A DNA stretch of 51,213 nucleotides, taken from Desulfobacteraceae bacterium (GTDB lineage Bacteria > Desulfobacterota > Desulfobacteria > Desulfobacterales > Desulfobacteraceae). The notes under the pieces were generated by a model. The model was not told the DNA's origin and ran no database searches. It saw only the letters and a program-made list of their open reading frames with translations. A program made the position numbers and the translations under genes. The stretch lies in NCBI GenBank assembly GCA_003354055.1, contig PIVQ01000005.1, positions 1-51,213 of the forward strand, read 5' to 3'. This document shows positions 1 through 8,354 of this stretch, in pieces; within the stretch, counting starts at the first letter, position 1; the number at the start of each line of letters is the position of its first letter.

Positions 1-119
1 AAGGAGAAGTGATGAGTAAAAAACCCCCGAACTGGAGTAAGATTGGAAAGCGTTCGCGTGCCAAAGGTGCGGCATTCGAGCGTGAGGCAAAAAAGGTGTG
101 TGCGGGTCTGTGGGATCAG
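1..119. repeat. Terminal direct repeat, left copy
   Basis: Bases 1-119 are identical to 51095-51213. A perfect repeat that stops exactly at the contig ends, inside a gene, is what an assembler leaves when a circular (or circularly permuted) molecule is reported as linear. The unique circular length is 51,094 bp. I see no stem, promoter or packaging signal special to it; it holds the ribosome binding site and start of the first gene. It could also be a true terminal redundancy, but a 119-base length suggests a k-mer overlap. Confidence 0.9.
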
Positions 120-506
120 GATCACTGTCAGGTGGACTGGACACGGATTCGGCCTGAGACTGCACAAAGATTGGGTGCCGGAGATTTGGCACCAACGTAC
201 TCGGAGATTGCAACCGCAGGGATTCCAGGAAGACCTGTTCTAAACTTCGGATGGGTGATCGAGTGTAAGCACCGCAGACAAATCAACGCGGTGACGATCC
301 AAGGCTGGATTGATAAGATGCTCGTGGAAAATCCAGACCGAGTGCCCGTCCTGATCTACAGGGTGGACAACGGACCGGTGACAGTAGTGTGTCCCTCTTC
401 TCTAGGTCTTCCTCTTCCGTGGAAAGTGACTTGGCGTCAACTGAAGGTGTTGCAAAGGAACATGGCGTCTGCGTTCTTTCTTCCTTCTTGGACGTGGCGA
501 CCATGA
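12..506 (+). CDS. PD-(D/E)XK nuclease, Holliday-junction-resolvase-like
   Basis: A 164-residue protein. The core pieces are a basic N-terminus with a KGAAFERE helix (first acidic residue), an AGDL segment (catalytic Asp) and VIECKHRR (the E-x-K half of the PD-(D/E)XK motif). This order is typical of small Hjc-like or VRR-type phage resolvases, which would cut branched replication intermediates. The ATG at 12 is chosen because AAGGAG lies at 1-6 and the stop of the upstream methyltransferase overlaps it as TGATG across the circle junction. Its stop overlaps the polymerase start as ATGA (503-506). Nuclease fold likely; substrate inferred. Confidence 0.7.
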   Translation: MSKKPPNWSKIGKRSRAKGAAFEREAKKVCAGLWDQDHCQVDWTRIRPETAQRLGAGDLAPTYSEIATAGIPGRPVLNFGWVIECKHRRQINAVTIQGWIDKMLVENPDRVPVLIYRVDNGPVTVVCPSSLGLPLPWKVTWRQLKVLQRNMASAFFLPSWTWRP

Positions 507-2557
507 TTGCCAAAGTAGTGTCACCCAACGCCAAGCAAGAGGATATGCAGTTAGCTCGATCGCTGATTCGGCACGAGTTGACTGACGTGTCGGTGACATA
601 CAGAGATCCCAGCGAAAAACCCTGTGTGGTCCTGGTGGAAGGACAGGAAGGTATGAAAGCCGCAGGTCTGGGGACGAAACTGCCGGTCACCGGTAGTGTT
701 TGCTGGAGTGACAAATACAAGACATTCGTCGTGCAAACGAAGTGGATGCTTGGTCTTTTACCTGATGAACTCCGGTCTGTGGGAAAAGCCATCAAAGCCT
801 GCGTCAAGGGGAAGCAAAGATCCTCGACGTTAGTGCTTGACCCGAAGACCTTCATGGCTGACATCAGGAAAAGAGACGTTGGTATCGACTTTGAGACTAC
901 AGGTCTCACTCCTGCGAATGACGGAATTCTGTCAGTTGGTGTTGGGTTGAAGGAAAACGGACGCTATCACGGGTACTGGTGGCCCATTTGGCATAAAGAA
1001 TGGGCAGCAACACCAGGAGCAAGAAGACAGCGTATGCGAGACCTCCTCCGTTGGTGGGGGTCTGGCGGCACGCGAATCGTCCACCACGCAAAGTTCGAGT
1101 GTGGCTGGGTTGATTGGTTGCAGAAGGCTTACGGAATAAAGAGTGCCACAGATGCGGCATCCAACACCCACGACACGATGATGGAAAAGTGGTTGTTGGA
1201 TGAGAACACTCCACACAACCTGGACTGGCTCTCGGTTCAGGAGTTAGGGTACAAGCCGTACTGGTTGCGTCTTGGTCCAAAAGATCAATTCAGTGACGAG
1301 AGTCTGACACTCTTAGGGCGATACAACGCCTTAGATGCTGTGGCTGGGATTGAGCTTCATCACAGGTACTGGCCACGAATGACGGAAAGACAGAAGATAC
1401 TCTGTAAGGAGACTTTGGTACCGGTGTCTCTGGTGCTGGCACGTATGGAACAACGAGGAATGCACGTCAGCATTCCGAAGCTGAAGAGTGCCATCAAGGT
1501 GACACAAAAGAGAGCAAATGAGATCAAGGGTACCCTCGATGAAGAGTGGGGTGTCTTGAACTTCAATTCGGTACCGCAGATGACGAAACTTTTGTTCGAG
1601 CAGTTAGGGATGCCTGTCCTTAAGACCACACCAAAGGGCAACCCGAAGATGGATGCGGACATACTCGAGCAGTTAGCAAAGCGTGACCCGAATGTGGCAC
1701 TCTTGTCTGAGTATAAAAAGTGTCTAGCCAAGATTTCGAACGTTCTAGCCAAGCTGCTCAAATTAGCAGAGAGTCAAGATGGTGTCATTCACACCAACTT
1801 CAACATCGGGTTGACTGTGACTGGACGTCTAAGCTCTTCAGGACCGAATCTGCAGAACCTCGAACGGGGAGGAATCGAAAAGACCTGCTTCAGGTCGAGG
1901 TTCCCTGGTGGTTGGCTCTTGATTTTGGACTACAAACAGCACGAACTCAGAATCTGTGCTATAGAGTCGCGTGACGATAACTTGTCACTCGTCTTCATTG
2001 ATGGACTCGATCCTCACTCAGAAACCAAAGCTAACTGCCGTCTGCCGTCACGTGATATTGCCAAGAACGTTAACTTCAGCTTCATCAGTGGCATCACGCC
2101 GTGGGGTCTGGAGTTCGAGTTTGGTATTCCACGTGATAAAGGCGAGATCTACAAGAAGCGATGGTTCAAGAGGTACCCAGGTGTGGGAGAATGGCACGAG
2201 GCTGTCATTTCGCGTCTTCGTTCAAGTGGGTACGTGGAGAATCTATTCGGTCGTAGGCGTCACCTTCCCGGCATTCTGTCGAAAGACAGGCAGACGAAGA
2301 ATGACGCACGAAAGCAGGGACTCAACTACCCGATCCAGGGTGGTGGTGCTGACCTGATGTATCAGGCAATGAACAAGGTGGAACGGGCACTGTCTCCGTA
2401 CAACGCTTGTCTCATTGGTCAGGTTCATGACTCAGCTATCATTGACTGTCCCGCAAAAGAGGTAAAAGAGGTAAGTGCCATTGTTTCGGCATGCATGAAA
2501 GACTTCCCGTTCAAGGTTCCACTAGGTGTGGATGTGGACGTGAAAAAGCATCTATAG
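503..2557 (+). CDS. Family A DNA polymerase with 3'-5' exonuclease (DpoZ-like)
   Basis: A 684-residue replicative polymerase with an N-terminal exonuclease and C-terminal polymerase domain. Exonuclease motifs: DFE at D129/E131, HHAKFE near 194-199, YNALD near 274-278. Polymerase motif A is DYKQHELR with D476. Motif B is R517-x3-K521-x2-NF, but the Gly and Tyr that normally follow (FGxxYG) are both Ser (S526, S529). Motif C reads VHDS (D643) instead of VHDE. The start at 503 forms an ATGA overlap with the upstream stop; longer in-frame starts run far into the nuclease gene. Together with purZ and mazZ it is a good candidate for the Z-phage polymerase that incorporates 2-aminoadenine; that specificity is inferred. 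Confidence 0.9.
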   Translation: MIAKVVSPNAKQEDMQLARSLIRHELTDVSVTYRDPSEKPCVVLVEGQEGMKAAGLGTKLPVTGSVCWSDKYKTFVVQTKWMLGLLPDELRSVGKAIKACVKGKQRSSTLVLDPKTFMADIRKRDVGIDFETTGLTPANDGILSVGVGLKENGRYHGYWWPIWHKEWAATPGARRQRMRDLLRWWGSGGTRIVHHAKFECGWVDWLQKAYGIKSATDAASNTHDTMMEKWLLDENTPHNLDWLSVQELGYKPYWLRLGPKDQFSDESLTLLGRYNALDAVAGIELHHRYWPRMTERQKILCKETLVPVSLVLARMEQRGMHVSIPKLKSAIKVTQKRANEIKGTLDEEWGVLNFNSVPQMTKLLFEQLGMPVLKTTPKGNPKMDADILEQLAKRDPNVALLSEYKKCLAKISNVLAKLLKLAESQDGVIHTNFNIGLTVTGRLSSSGPNLQNLERGGIEKTCFRSRFPGGWLLILDYKQHELRICAIESRDDNLSLVFIDGLDPHSETKANCRLPSRDIAKNVNFSFISGITPWGLEFEFGIPRDKGEIYKKRWFKRYPGVGEWHEAVISRLRSSGYVENLFGRRRHLPGILSKDRQTKNDARKQGLNYPIQGGGADLMYQAMNKVERALSPYNACLIGQVHDSAIIDCPAKEVKEVSAIVSACMKDFPFKVPLGVDVDVKKHL

Positions 2558-2567
2558 GAGATTGCAG

Positions 2568-2747
2568 ATGCGAACGAGTTTAGATAAGGTGAAGGTGGTC
2601 GCACTGACACGTCCATGGCGTAGGGCTGGGAAGTGCAAGGAGACGAGGTGCACCGAATCACCAAAGTGGAAGGTAACTGTTGGTAGAACGTCCATGGAAG
2701 TGTGTGACAAGCACGTGGCACCATGGCGGAAGAAAGGAGGTAAGTAG
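2568..2747 (+). CDS. Small cysteine-containing protein
   Basis: A 59-residue basic protein. It starts at the ATG at 2568, 7 bases after AGGAG (2556-2560). Two CxxxxC-spaced cysteines (CKETRC) and a later C-x2-H could bind one zinc ion. It sits between polymerase and another small gene with almost no gap, so it is co-translated with replication genes. Function unknown; a polymerase accessory or DNA-binding role is only a guess. Confidence 0.6.
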   Translation: MRTSLDKVKVVALTRPWRRAGKCKETRCTESPKWKVTVGRTSMEVCDKHVAPWRKKGGK

Positions 2748-2749
2748 TC

Positions 2750-3025
2750 GTGGCAAAGAAAAAAACCACGGGACCGAAGGACGCAAGAGTCACCTACAAC
2801 CTAGGAGCCACCCTCAATATTGATCAATTCGAGAACGTCAAGATCGAGGTTGGGGTGACACTGCCTTGTCATGAAGACGAGGTAGAAGATAGAATGGGTG
2901 AAGCTGCAACACTTGTTGAAGAGTTCATTCAAGCAGAGACTCAAGGTGGGCTGGACGGAGTGATTCGAGCAATATCGAGCACACCGGTAAAGCAAAGACG
3001 ATCGAAAGCACAAAGGTCCAAGTAG
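2750..3025 (+). CDS. Conserved small phage replication-region protein
   Basis: A 91-residue protein starting at GTG 2750 directly behind an AGGAGG-type site (2735-2741). A central segment beginning YNLGATLNIDQFENVKIEVG looks like a beta-rich domain, followed by an acidic helix and a lysine/arginine-rich tail. The gene 8333-8557 has a related-looking opening (ITINIQTSEEDKK), so the two could be paralogues. I do not recognise a function; its place just before the SSB suggests a role in DNA replication. Confidence 0.6.
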   Translation: MAKKKTTGPKDARVTYNLGATLNIDQFENVKIEVGVTLPCHEDEVEDRMGEAATLVEEFIQAETQGGLDGVIRAISSTPVKQRRSKAQRSK

Positions 3026-3038
3026 GAGTGACAGAACA

Positions 3039-3773
3039 ATGGCAGTGAAGAAGACGAAGAAGACGACGAAGAAAGTCAAAAAAGGCGTGACCAAGAAGAA
3101 GGCTTTCCGGACTGGTGGGTCAGGAGGAGATGAGGGAGGAGGAGACTTCTACAGCCGGATGGCACGTGGACGTGAAGGGATGAAGAGCGGATCGAAATTC
3201 TTCAAGATCACAAATGAGGAAACCACCGTCCGCTTTATCCCGTTCGAGCACGACGGAGAGATGGAGCTTTATGCCGAAGATGTGTCACACGTCATGTGCC
3301 ATCCATCGGCACCGGGAAATCTGCCGTGTCTGGAAGATGGATGCCCCATTTGTGGCATTCAAGATGAATACGAGCAGCTCCCTCAGGACATCGCCGACAA
3401 GCTTCGTCCCCGCAAGACGTTCAACGTCCACGTGGTGGAACGGACCACACCGGGAGCGAAGACCGGCGATTTGGTGGTGTGGGGTGCTCCGAAGACTGTC
3501 ATGGAGAAGACACTCGGCATCGTGTGTGACCGGACCGAGTACCCGAACTGTCTCGATCTCGTGAAGGGTCGCGATATGAAGATCCTCAAGACCGGACAGA
3601 AGATGCAGACCCGGTACGACGTGCGACCGGCTGGTTCCCCGTCCAGGGCTCCTTCGTTCGAGGGAGAGCCCGTGGACCTGATCGCCCGTGCAGAAGCGAA
3701 GCTTAAGAGGTTCGCCGATTTCGACTACGAGGAGATTGCACAGAACATCAGGGACACGATCGAGGGTGGATGA
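3039..3773 (+). CDS. Single-stranded DNA-binding protein, zinc-containing gp32-like
   Basis: A 244-residue protein. A lysine-rich N-terminal tail (KKTKKTTKKVKK) precedes a glycine-rich linker, then an OB-fold-like core. The core carries a HVMCHPS segment and CPICG, a His/Cys set like the structural zinc site of T4 gp32-type proteins. It would coat single-stranded DNA during replication. It lies between polymerase and purZ. It holds only one imperfect copy of the genome-wide palindrome (3341), fewer than most genes of its size. SSB assignment rests on the pattern and context, not on an alignment. Confidence 0.65.
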   Translation: MAVKKTKKTTKKVKKGVTKKKAFRTGGSGGDEGGGDFYSRMARGREGMKSGSKFFKITNEETTVRFIPFEHDGEMELYAEDVSHVMCHPSAPGNLPCLEDGCPICGIQDEYEQLPQDIADKLRPRKTFNVHVVERTTPGAKTGDLVVWGAPKTVMEKTLGIVCDRTEYPNCLDLVKGRDMKILKTGQKMQTRYDVRPAGSPSRAPSFEGEPVDLIARAEAKLKRFADFDYEEIAQNIRDTIEGG

Positions 3774-3783
3774 CGCGAACGTG

Positions 3784-3802
3784 TCACCGGATGTTCCGGT
3801 GA
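3784..3802 (+). terminator. Hairpin after the SSB gene
   Basis: An 8-bp perfect inverted repeat, TCACCGGA and TCCGGTGA, with a 3-base loop, 11 bases after the SSB stop. No T-tract follows, so it may be an mRNA-stabilising or attenuating hairpin instead of a classical terminator. A second, weaker hairpin (GGCTC/GAGCC) lies at 3870-3884 before the next gene. The 130-base gap holds nothing else I can name. Confidence 0.5.
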
Positions 3803-3903
3803 TGACGACATGTATGGAGCATTCATGGGTTGTGATCGACATCCAGCAGAGATGTAGCACCTGAAGGTTGGCTCGATGTGAGCCGGGATAGGGGAGGGTT
3901 TTT

Positions 3904-4173
3904 GTGGTCCTTACATGGAAAAATGACATGCAGTTGGCAGTAAAGTGGTGTTCCGGTCACCACGTAGCAGAACCGGATAACGCGGGAATCATGATCAGTC
4001 ATGACAGCAGCCTGACACGCGGACTGTGCGTGACTGAAAAGGGTAAGATGCAAACGGTGGATCTCGCCCTAATCACAGTGATATTTGAGGACAAGGAGAT
4101 CGAAAAAACAGAGAACAAAGATGACAAGAATACGACATCGGGCAAAACCGACAAGGGTAAATCCTCGAAGTAG
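3904..4173 (+). CDS. Hypothetical protein with lysine-rich tail
   Basis: An 89-residue protein starting at GTG 3904, behind GGGGAGGG (3891-3898). The N-terminal 55 residues look globular; the last 30 are a highly charged low-complexity tail (E/K/D/T/S). Two genome-wide palindromes fall in it within 100 bases (3923, 4001) and a third at 4121. It ends 13 bases before purZ and is probably co-translated with it. No family recognised. Confidence 0.55.
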   Translation: MVLTWKNDMQLAVKWCSGHHVAEPDNAGIMISHDSSLTRGLCVTEKGKMQTVDLALITVIFEDKEIEKTENKDDKNTTSGKTDKGKSSK

Positions 4174-4186
4174 GAGCGAACAACAG

Positions 4187-5236
4187 ATGCAAGCAGGAAA
4201 GCTAAACGTCATAATCGACGGTCAATGGGGAAGTACGGGAAAAGGGGCCCTAGCGGGAGCCTTGACCCCAGGTTGTAGCGTGACTGTCTGTGACTTTATG
4301 CCACAGGCTGGTCATACCGTGTTCTGGGGTGGGAAAAAGTACGTCTTCCGTCAACTCCCCGTGGGTGTCCTTCAACCTGGACACGTCGTGTACATCGGTC
4401 CTGGTGCTGTCATCGACGAATCACGCTTCCTTGTGGAGCTAGAGTGGGTGGCTCCAGGAGTGGAGGTAGTGATTGATTGGCGTGTCCCACTACTCGAGGG
4501 AATCGACCACGCAAACGAAAGAGCCACCAACGCATGGATGGGTTCCACGTGCGAAGGGTGCGGATCTTGCCTCTCACGTAAGGTTCGTCGCCTGAAAGAC
4601 GTCAAGTTCATCACGGACAGTGTCAGAATCCTGTCACACAAAGCAGTGACGACGGGAGACGTTCATCAACAGCTATCGGAAAGTCTGGGTGATGGGCACA
4701 CTGTCATGGTGGAGTCGGCTCAAGGATTCGGCCTGTCCCTCAATCACGGCTTTTATCCACACGTTACCTCCCGTGACGTGACTTTGACATCGATCCTCGA
4801 TCGGATTGGTGGTTTTCATCCTGAACAGGTGGGTGACGTGTGGGCGTCACTCCGAAGCTTCCCGATTCGCGTTGGTGGTCCCTCCGGTCCTTGTTTCAGT
4901 GATCAGAAGGAGCTAGATTGGAGCGAACTGCCATGCCCACCAGCGAAGCCAGAGAGAACCACGGTTACCGACAGGGTACGCCGGATCTTCACGTGGTCCA
5001 ACATGCAGTACCGGGACTTCATTGACAGAACGCGACCTACACACATTCGGGTCAGCTTCCTGGATTATGTGATGCCGGTGAGTGACATTCACGTGTCACA
5101 CGTCCCGAACTCCAGAGTTCTCGAATGGTTGGATGTTAACGTGCGGAAGCCTTACATTGATGTGGTTGGTAGGAGCCCCAAGTTGATGCAGGCTTCGTTT
5201 GGTCCAGGTCCGGAGGATTACGTGTCATGGTCTTGA
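4187..5236 (+). CDS. purZ: PurZ-type adenylosuccinate synthetase (2-aminoadenine synthesis)
   Basis: A 349-residue PurA-fold enzyme. The P-loop reads DGQWGSTGKG: the catalytic Asp of PurA (GDE) is Ser at residue 16, the hallmark of phage PurZ. GHT (H43), IGPGAVID, a QGFG segment and NHGFYPHVTS follow in PurA order. PurZ joins aspartate to dGMP to make N6-succino-2-amino-dAMP, which host PurB turns into dZMP. The ATG at 4187 follows AGGAG (4172-4176); the longer reading frame to 4085 overlaps the previous gene and adds only basic residues. Its end overlaps the nucleotide kinase by 10 bases. Activity on dGMP is established for the family and inferred here. Confidence 0.85.
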   Translation: MQAGKLNVIIDGQWGSTGKGALAGALTPGCSVTVCDFMPQAGHTVFWGGKKYVFRQLPVGVLQPGHVVYIGPGAVIDESRFLVELEWVAPGVEVVIDWRVPLLEGIDHANERATNAWMGSTCEGCGSCLSRKVRRLKDVKFITDSVRILSHKAVTTGDVHQQLSESLGDGHTVMVESAQGFGLSLNHGFYPHVTSRDVTLTSILDRIGGFHPEQVGDVWASLRSFPIRVGGPSGPCFSDQKELDWSELPCPPAKPERTTVTDRVRRIFTWSNMQYRDFIDRTRPTHIRVSFLDYVMPVSDIHVSHVPNSRVLEWLDVNVRKPYIDVVGRSPKLMQASFGPGPEDYVSWS

Positions 5237-5802
5237 CATACATGGGACAACCAGGGGTCGGCAAGACCACGATTTCCCGTGTGGTGTCGGCCATGACTAG
5301 AATACCTCTCCTTTCCTTGGGTCAGCTGATCAGACCTTGGGTATCAGTGGAAAGGCTGATGATGGAGGGTGACAACCCAGAGGCACCACAGATCACTGCC
5401 ATGTTGGTGTCACGTCTTGTACTTCATGCAGTAAATGAGGGTTCAGTCATCATTGACGGATACCCGAAGAGTGTAGATCAGCTTAGTTGGCTTTACCAAA
5501 TCTGCAAGCCAACATGCGTCTTAAACGTTCGATGGATTCGAGGTCCCCAACGGATAGAGGACAGGAACGAGTCCGATCAGACTTTGGCGAAAGCTGGAGA
5601 GACTGATTACGAAAAACTCCACCAAGAGTGTCAAAATATGGGCATAAAGGTGGCAGTTGTGGAGAACGAAGCGAATCTTGATCATCAAGCGTTGATAGCT
5701 GCTGTTGAATACGTTCAGTACGGGTACGAGTGGGTGAAGATGAAACAGGTGCATGACAAGCAATTGTCAGCGTGCCTGGAGACTCTCAATGTTAGACTTT
5801 GA
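5227..5802 (+). CDS. P-loop nucleotide monophosphate kinase, adenylate-kinase-like
   Basis: A 191-residue protein. It has a Walker A GQPGVGKTT near the N-terminus and IIDGYPKS near residue 77, matching the DGFPRT segment of adenylate kinases. It would phosphorylate a (deoxy)nucleoside monophosphate. It is translationally coupled to purZ (10-base overlap) and overlaps the helicase gene. In a Z-genome phage this placement suggests dZMP to dZDP conversion, which other Z phages are thought to leave to host guanylate kinase. Substrate is inference. A triple half-site array of the genome palindrome lies at 5628-5656. Confidence 0.7.
   Translation: MVLTYMGQPGVGKTTISRVVSAMTRIPLLSLGQLIRPWVSVERLMMEGDNPEAPQITAMLVSRLVLHAVNEGSVIIDGYPKSVDQLSWLYQICKPTCVLNVRWIRGPQRIEDRNESDQTLAKAGETDYEKLHQECQNMGIKVAVVENEANLDHQALIAAVEYVQYGYEWVKMKQVHDKQLSACLETLNVRL
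5628..5656. repeat. Three-arm array of the palindrome
   Basis: GTGTCA, GGGCAT and TGGCAG spaced at 11 bases each inside the nucleotide kinase gene: three arms on one face of the helix. It suggests that arms can be used in series, as in cooperative binding. Confidence 0.5.
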
Positions 5803-7006
5803 TGAAGAATACCAGTGGGCGATGCTGTCTCGCTGCCTGAATCCCAAATTCTGGGAACGGGTAAACGGGCTGTTGCATCCGTCCATGTTTCTGCCGGATC
5901 CCGGTGTGGTGTTTACATTCATCAAAAGATCGTACGATAAGAGTGACAAGCCTCCGTCACGGACAGCCATCAAGCAGAAGTTCAGATTGGCTCTACCCAA
6001 AGCAGACGAGAACACTAGCGAATCAGCAGACTTGGAGTTGATTCGTGAAGTGTCATCGAGTTGGCATCTAAACGACTTGATTGCTAAAGTTAGAGACCAT
6101 GAAGATCAGGGAGATCTCGAAGATGCGTGGGGGGTGATTGCAGGGTGCAAGGGAACGCCGGTAAACGGTGAAGTAAGGAGAATCAACGCCTTACTCGATG
6201 ACCCCAACTTGGCACCCCCCACGCGGGACACTGTGGCTACTCACATCCCCACCCTAGACAAGAAGTTCGGTGGGGGTGTGGGACGCAAGGAGTTAGCGAT
6301 TCTCGCTGCTCCAGCCAATAGAGGAAAAAGCTCGATTCTAGCCTGGATTGGTGGGTCTGCTATAAAACAGGGGTGGACTGTCACTCACTTGTCATTGGAG
6401 ATGGATGACGCACAGATGGCAGAGAAGTACCGACGACGATTGTTGGGTCTGTCGTTGGTTGAACTATCGAATACTGGAGCGAAAAAGAGACATAACCAAC
6501 TGAAAAAGATAGCGAAAGAGTACGGGTGTGACGGTTTGTACATCCGGCAGCTTGTGTCCCATAAGTACACGGTGTCAGACTTACGTCAGTTTGTTCAGGA
6601 AGACGGTACGGACCTGTTGATCGTTGACTACAGCGACCACCTAAGGCCGACAACAAAACGAACGGACAAACGACTAGAACTGGCAGAGATCCAGGAACAG
6701 CTACGGGCTCTGGCAGTTGAGGAGGATATCGCCGTGTGGGATGCCGCACAGGTGTCACGGGCTGCGTACGCGAAATCACGAGCAGGAATGGAAGATGTAG
6801 CGGAGTGCATCCAAAAAGCACACATCGCTGACCAGATGGTTACCTTCAATCAGAACACGTCGGAAGGTCAAAGCGATTCCGCAGGTTCGGCGAGTGGGAG
6901 ACTGCACATCGCAAAGAACCGCTATGGTCCCGCAAGAGATGTCATTGATGTGACAGTGAATATGGCTTTATGTCATGTCTACGAACAACAAGGAGACTTC
7001 GCTTGA
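5789..7006 (+). CDS. DnaB-like replicative helicase (RecA-fold ATPase)
   Basis: A 405-residue protein. An N-terminal helical domain is followed by a RecA-like core: Walker A APANRGKSS near 174-182, LSLEM, and Walker B LLIVDYSD near 275. A DAAQVSR segment matches the sensor region of phage DnaB helicases. It would unwind duplex DNA at the fork with the TOPRIM primase two genes on. The start at 5789 (after CTGGAGACT) is preferred to 5753 because it places a ribosome binding site correctly; it overlaps the kinase end. Confident in family. Confidence 0.85.
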   Translation: MLDFDEEYQWAMLSRCLNPKFWERVNGLLHPSMFLPDPGVVFTFIKRSYDKSDKPPSRTAIKQKFRLALPKADENTSESADLELIREVSSSWHLNDLIAKVRDHEDQGDLEDAWGVIAGCKGTPVNGEVRRINALLDDPNLAPPTRDTVATHIPTLDKKFGGGVGRKELAILAAPANRGKSSILAWIGGSAIKQGWTVTHLSLEMDDAQMAEKYRRRLLGLSLVELSNTGAKKRHNQLKKIAKEYGCDGLYIRQLVSHKYTVSDLRQFVQEDGTDLLIVDYSDHLRPTTKRTDKRLELAEIQEQLRALAVEEDIAVWDAAQVSRAAYAKSRAGMEDVAECIQKAHIADQMVTFNQNTSEGQSDSAGSASGRLHIAKNRYGPARDVIDVTVNMALCHVYEQQGDFA

Positions 7007-7041
7007 ATGAGAACGAACGAAAAAGACTGAAGAGAACGTCG

Positions 7042-7383
7042 ATGCGAGTGATCTACATCGTCGGACCGTACAGAGCAAGAACAGAAGATGGAGTAAGGAG
7101 AAATATCCGGAATGCCGAAGAAGTGGCAGCCAACGTGTGGGAAAGAGGGGTTGCCTGTATCTGTCCTCACCTGAACTCTGCATTTATGGGTGGGATCAGG
7201 GATGACAACGATAGGACACTCCTTGATGGAGACTTGGAGATTCTCTCTCGGTGTGACGCAGTCTTGGCACTCAATGGATGGAGAACTTCAGAGGGGAGTA
7301 GAGCCGAACTAGATAGGGCTCAATCTTGCAACATCCCGATTCTCTATTCTCAGCAGGAGTTGACCTCATGGCTACGAAGCTAA
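7042..7383 (+). CDS. DUF4406 / nucleoside deoxyribosyltransferase-like protein
   Basis: A 113-residue protein opening with MRVIYIVGPYRAR, the nucleotide-binding start of the DUF4406 and nucleoside 2-deoxyribosyltransferase group. It continues with HLNSAF, LDGDLEILSRCDAVLAL and a GSRAELDRA motif carrying the usual catalytic Glu. It may cleave or move bases on deoxynucleosides, fitting a phage that remodels its purine pool. An alternative start is TTG 7003, which has GGAGA 8 bases upstream. It overlaps the primase gene by 16 bases. Confidence 0.7.
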   Translation: MRVIYIVGPYRARTEDGVRRNIRNAEEVAANVWERGVACICPHLNSAFMGGIRDDNDRTLLDGDLEILSRCDAVLALNGWRTSEGSRAELDRAQSCNIPILYSQQELTSWLRS

Positions 7384-8354
7384 TCGGTCGATTTACGTTT
7401 GCGAAACTCAAAGGGGACGAAGCTGCAGTGATTGTTTACTGTCCTTCGTGTCCTGATGGTACCGGTCACTGTGAACTTGACCCCAAGGGAGTTGGCTTCT
7501 GCCATCGTTGTGGCACCGGGTTCTCCCTGACCCCTGCGGAGAAACAGATCGTCGGGTCCATGCTGGGTACCCCCCGAAAAGGCCACGGAAGGCCACGGAA
7601 GCCCACGGACGGGCTGGGGGGGTCTGGAAGTACCCCGAAGACACGGAAAGTACCTCCACAAGGCTCCGGAGTACCTCCCTCGACGTCTCCGTGGGGGTCT
7701 ATCCTAGGGGATCCGATCTCCCGGAGGTCCCTCCACTACAGGTACCTTGCGGGACGGGGGTTGACGGAGAGGCACATCGAGACGTTGGCTCCTCGTCTTG
7801 GCTCCGATCCGTGGATGGCTTATTTTCCTGTGTGGGACCATGACGGGCTTGTGTCATACGTCGTGGGTAGAACCATGGCTAAAAAGTGCCGGATTCGGTA
7901 CTGGTACCCACCAAAGATAAGGGTGGACACCGGGAAATCGGAGCACGTGTGGGGTGTCCATCTCCCACAAAGGAACAGAGAGTACGTCGTCACAGAGGGA
8001 ATCTTTGATGCGGTATTCTGCAAGGGAGGTCTTGCCATCTTAGGATCAAGAATAAGTGACACACAGATGGCACTAATCAAGAAGTTGGACCCTCGAAAGA
8101 TCACCATCGCTCTAGATTCTGACAGGCACGCTCGATATGAGTGTGGTAACCACAGATGTAAGACTCTTGGCAACAGCACTCGATGTCTCAGGTGTGGCAG
8201 TCAAATGAGGGAACGTGCCAACGACATGTTGGAAGCTCTCAGGTTGAAACGATTCTTAGGTTCGGCTCGAGTAGAGGTTGCTCGATTGCCAAGAAGCATG
8301 GACCCCGCAGACCTCAAGGGAGACTTGAATCAATGTCAAACCTTAGTCATATAA
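7368..8354 (+). CDS. DNA primase with zinc-binding and TOPRIM domains
   Basis: A 328-residue protein. N-terminal zinc module (CPSCPDGTGHC followed by FCHRCG), a proline/glycine-rich linker near 70-115, and a TOPRIM domain with VVTEGIFDAV (catalytic Glu) and ITIALDSDRHA (DxD). A second set of cysteines (CGNHRCK and CLRCG) lies after the TOPRIM strands. It would make RNA primers for the adjacent helicase. ATG 7368 is chosen over 7326 because it has GGAG at 7355-7358 and matches the conserved N-terminus length. Overlaps the next gene by 22 bases. Confidence 0.85.
   Translation: MATKLIGRFTFAKLKGDEAAVIVYCPSCPDGTGHCELDPKGVGFCHRCGTGFSLTPAEKQIVGSMLGTPRKGHGRPRKPTDGLGGSGSTPKTRKVPPQGSGVPPSTSPWGSILGDPISRRSLHYRYLAGRGLTERHIETLAPRLGSDPWMAYFPVWDHDGLVSYVVGRTMAKKCRIRYWYPPKIRVDTGKSEHVWGVHLPQRNREYVVTEGIFDAVFCKGGLAILGSRISDTQMALIKKLDPRKITIALDSDRHARYECGNHRCKTLGNSTRCLRCGSQMRERANDMLEALRLKRFLGSARVEVARLPRSMDPADLKGDLNQCQTLVI

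Noticed and set aside
3870..3884. Second hairpin before gene 3904 as a terminator
   Set aside because: Only 5 bp and no adjacent T-tract; the TTTTT follows too late and overlaps the ribosome binding site region.
8183..8332. Upstream extension of the small gene at 8333
   Set aside because: No ribosome binding site at 8183, and it lies wholly within the primase gene; AAGGGAG lies before 8333.
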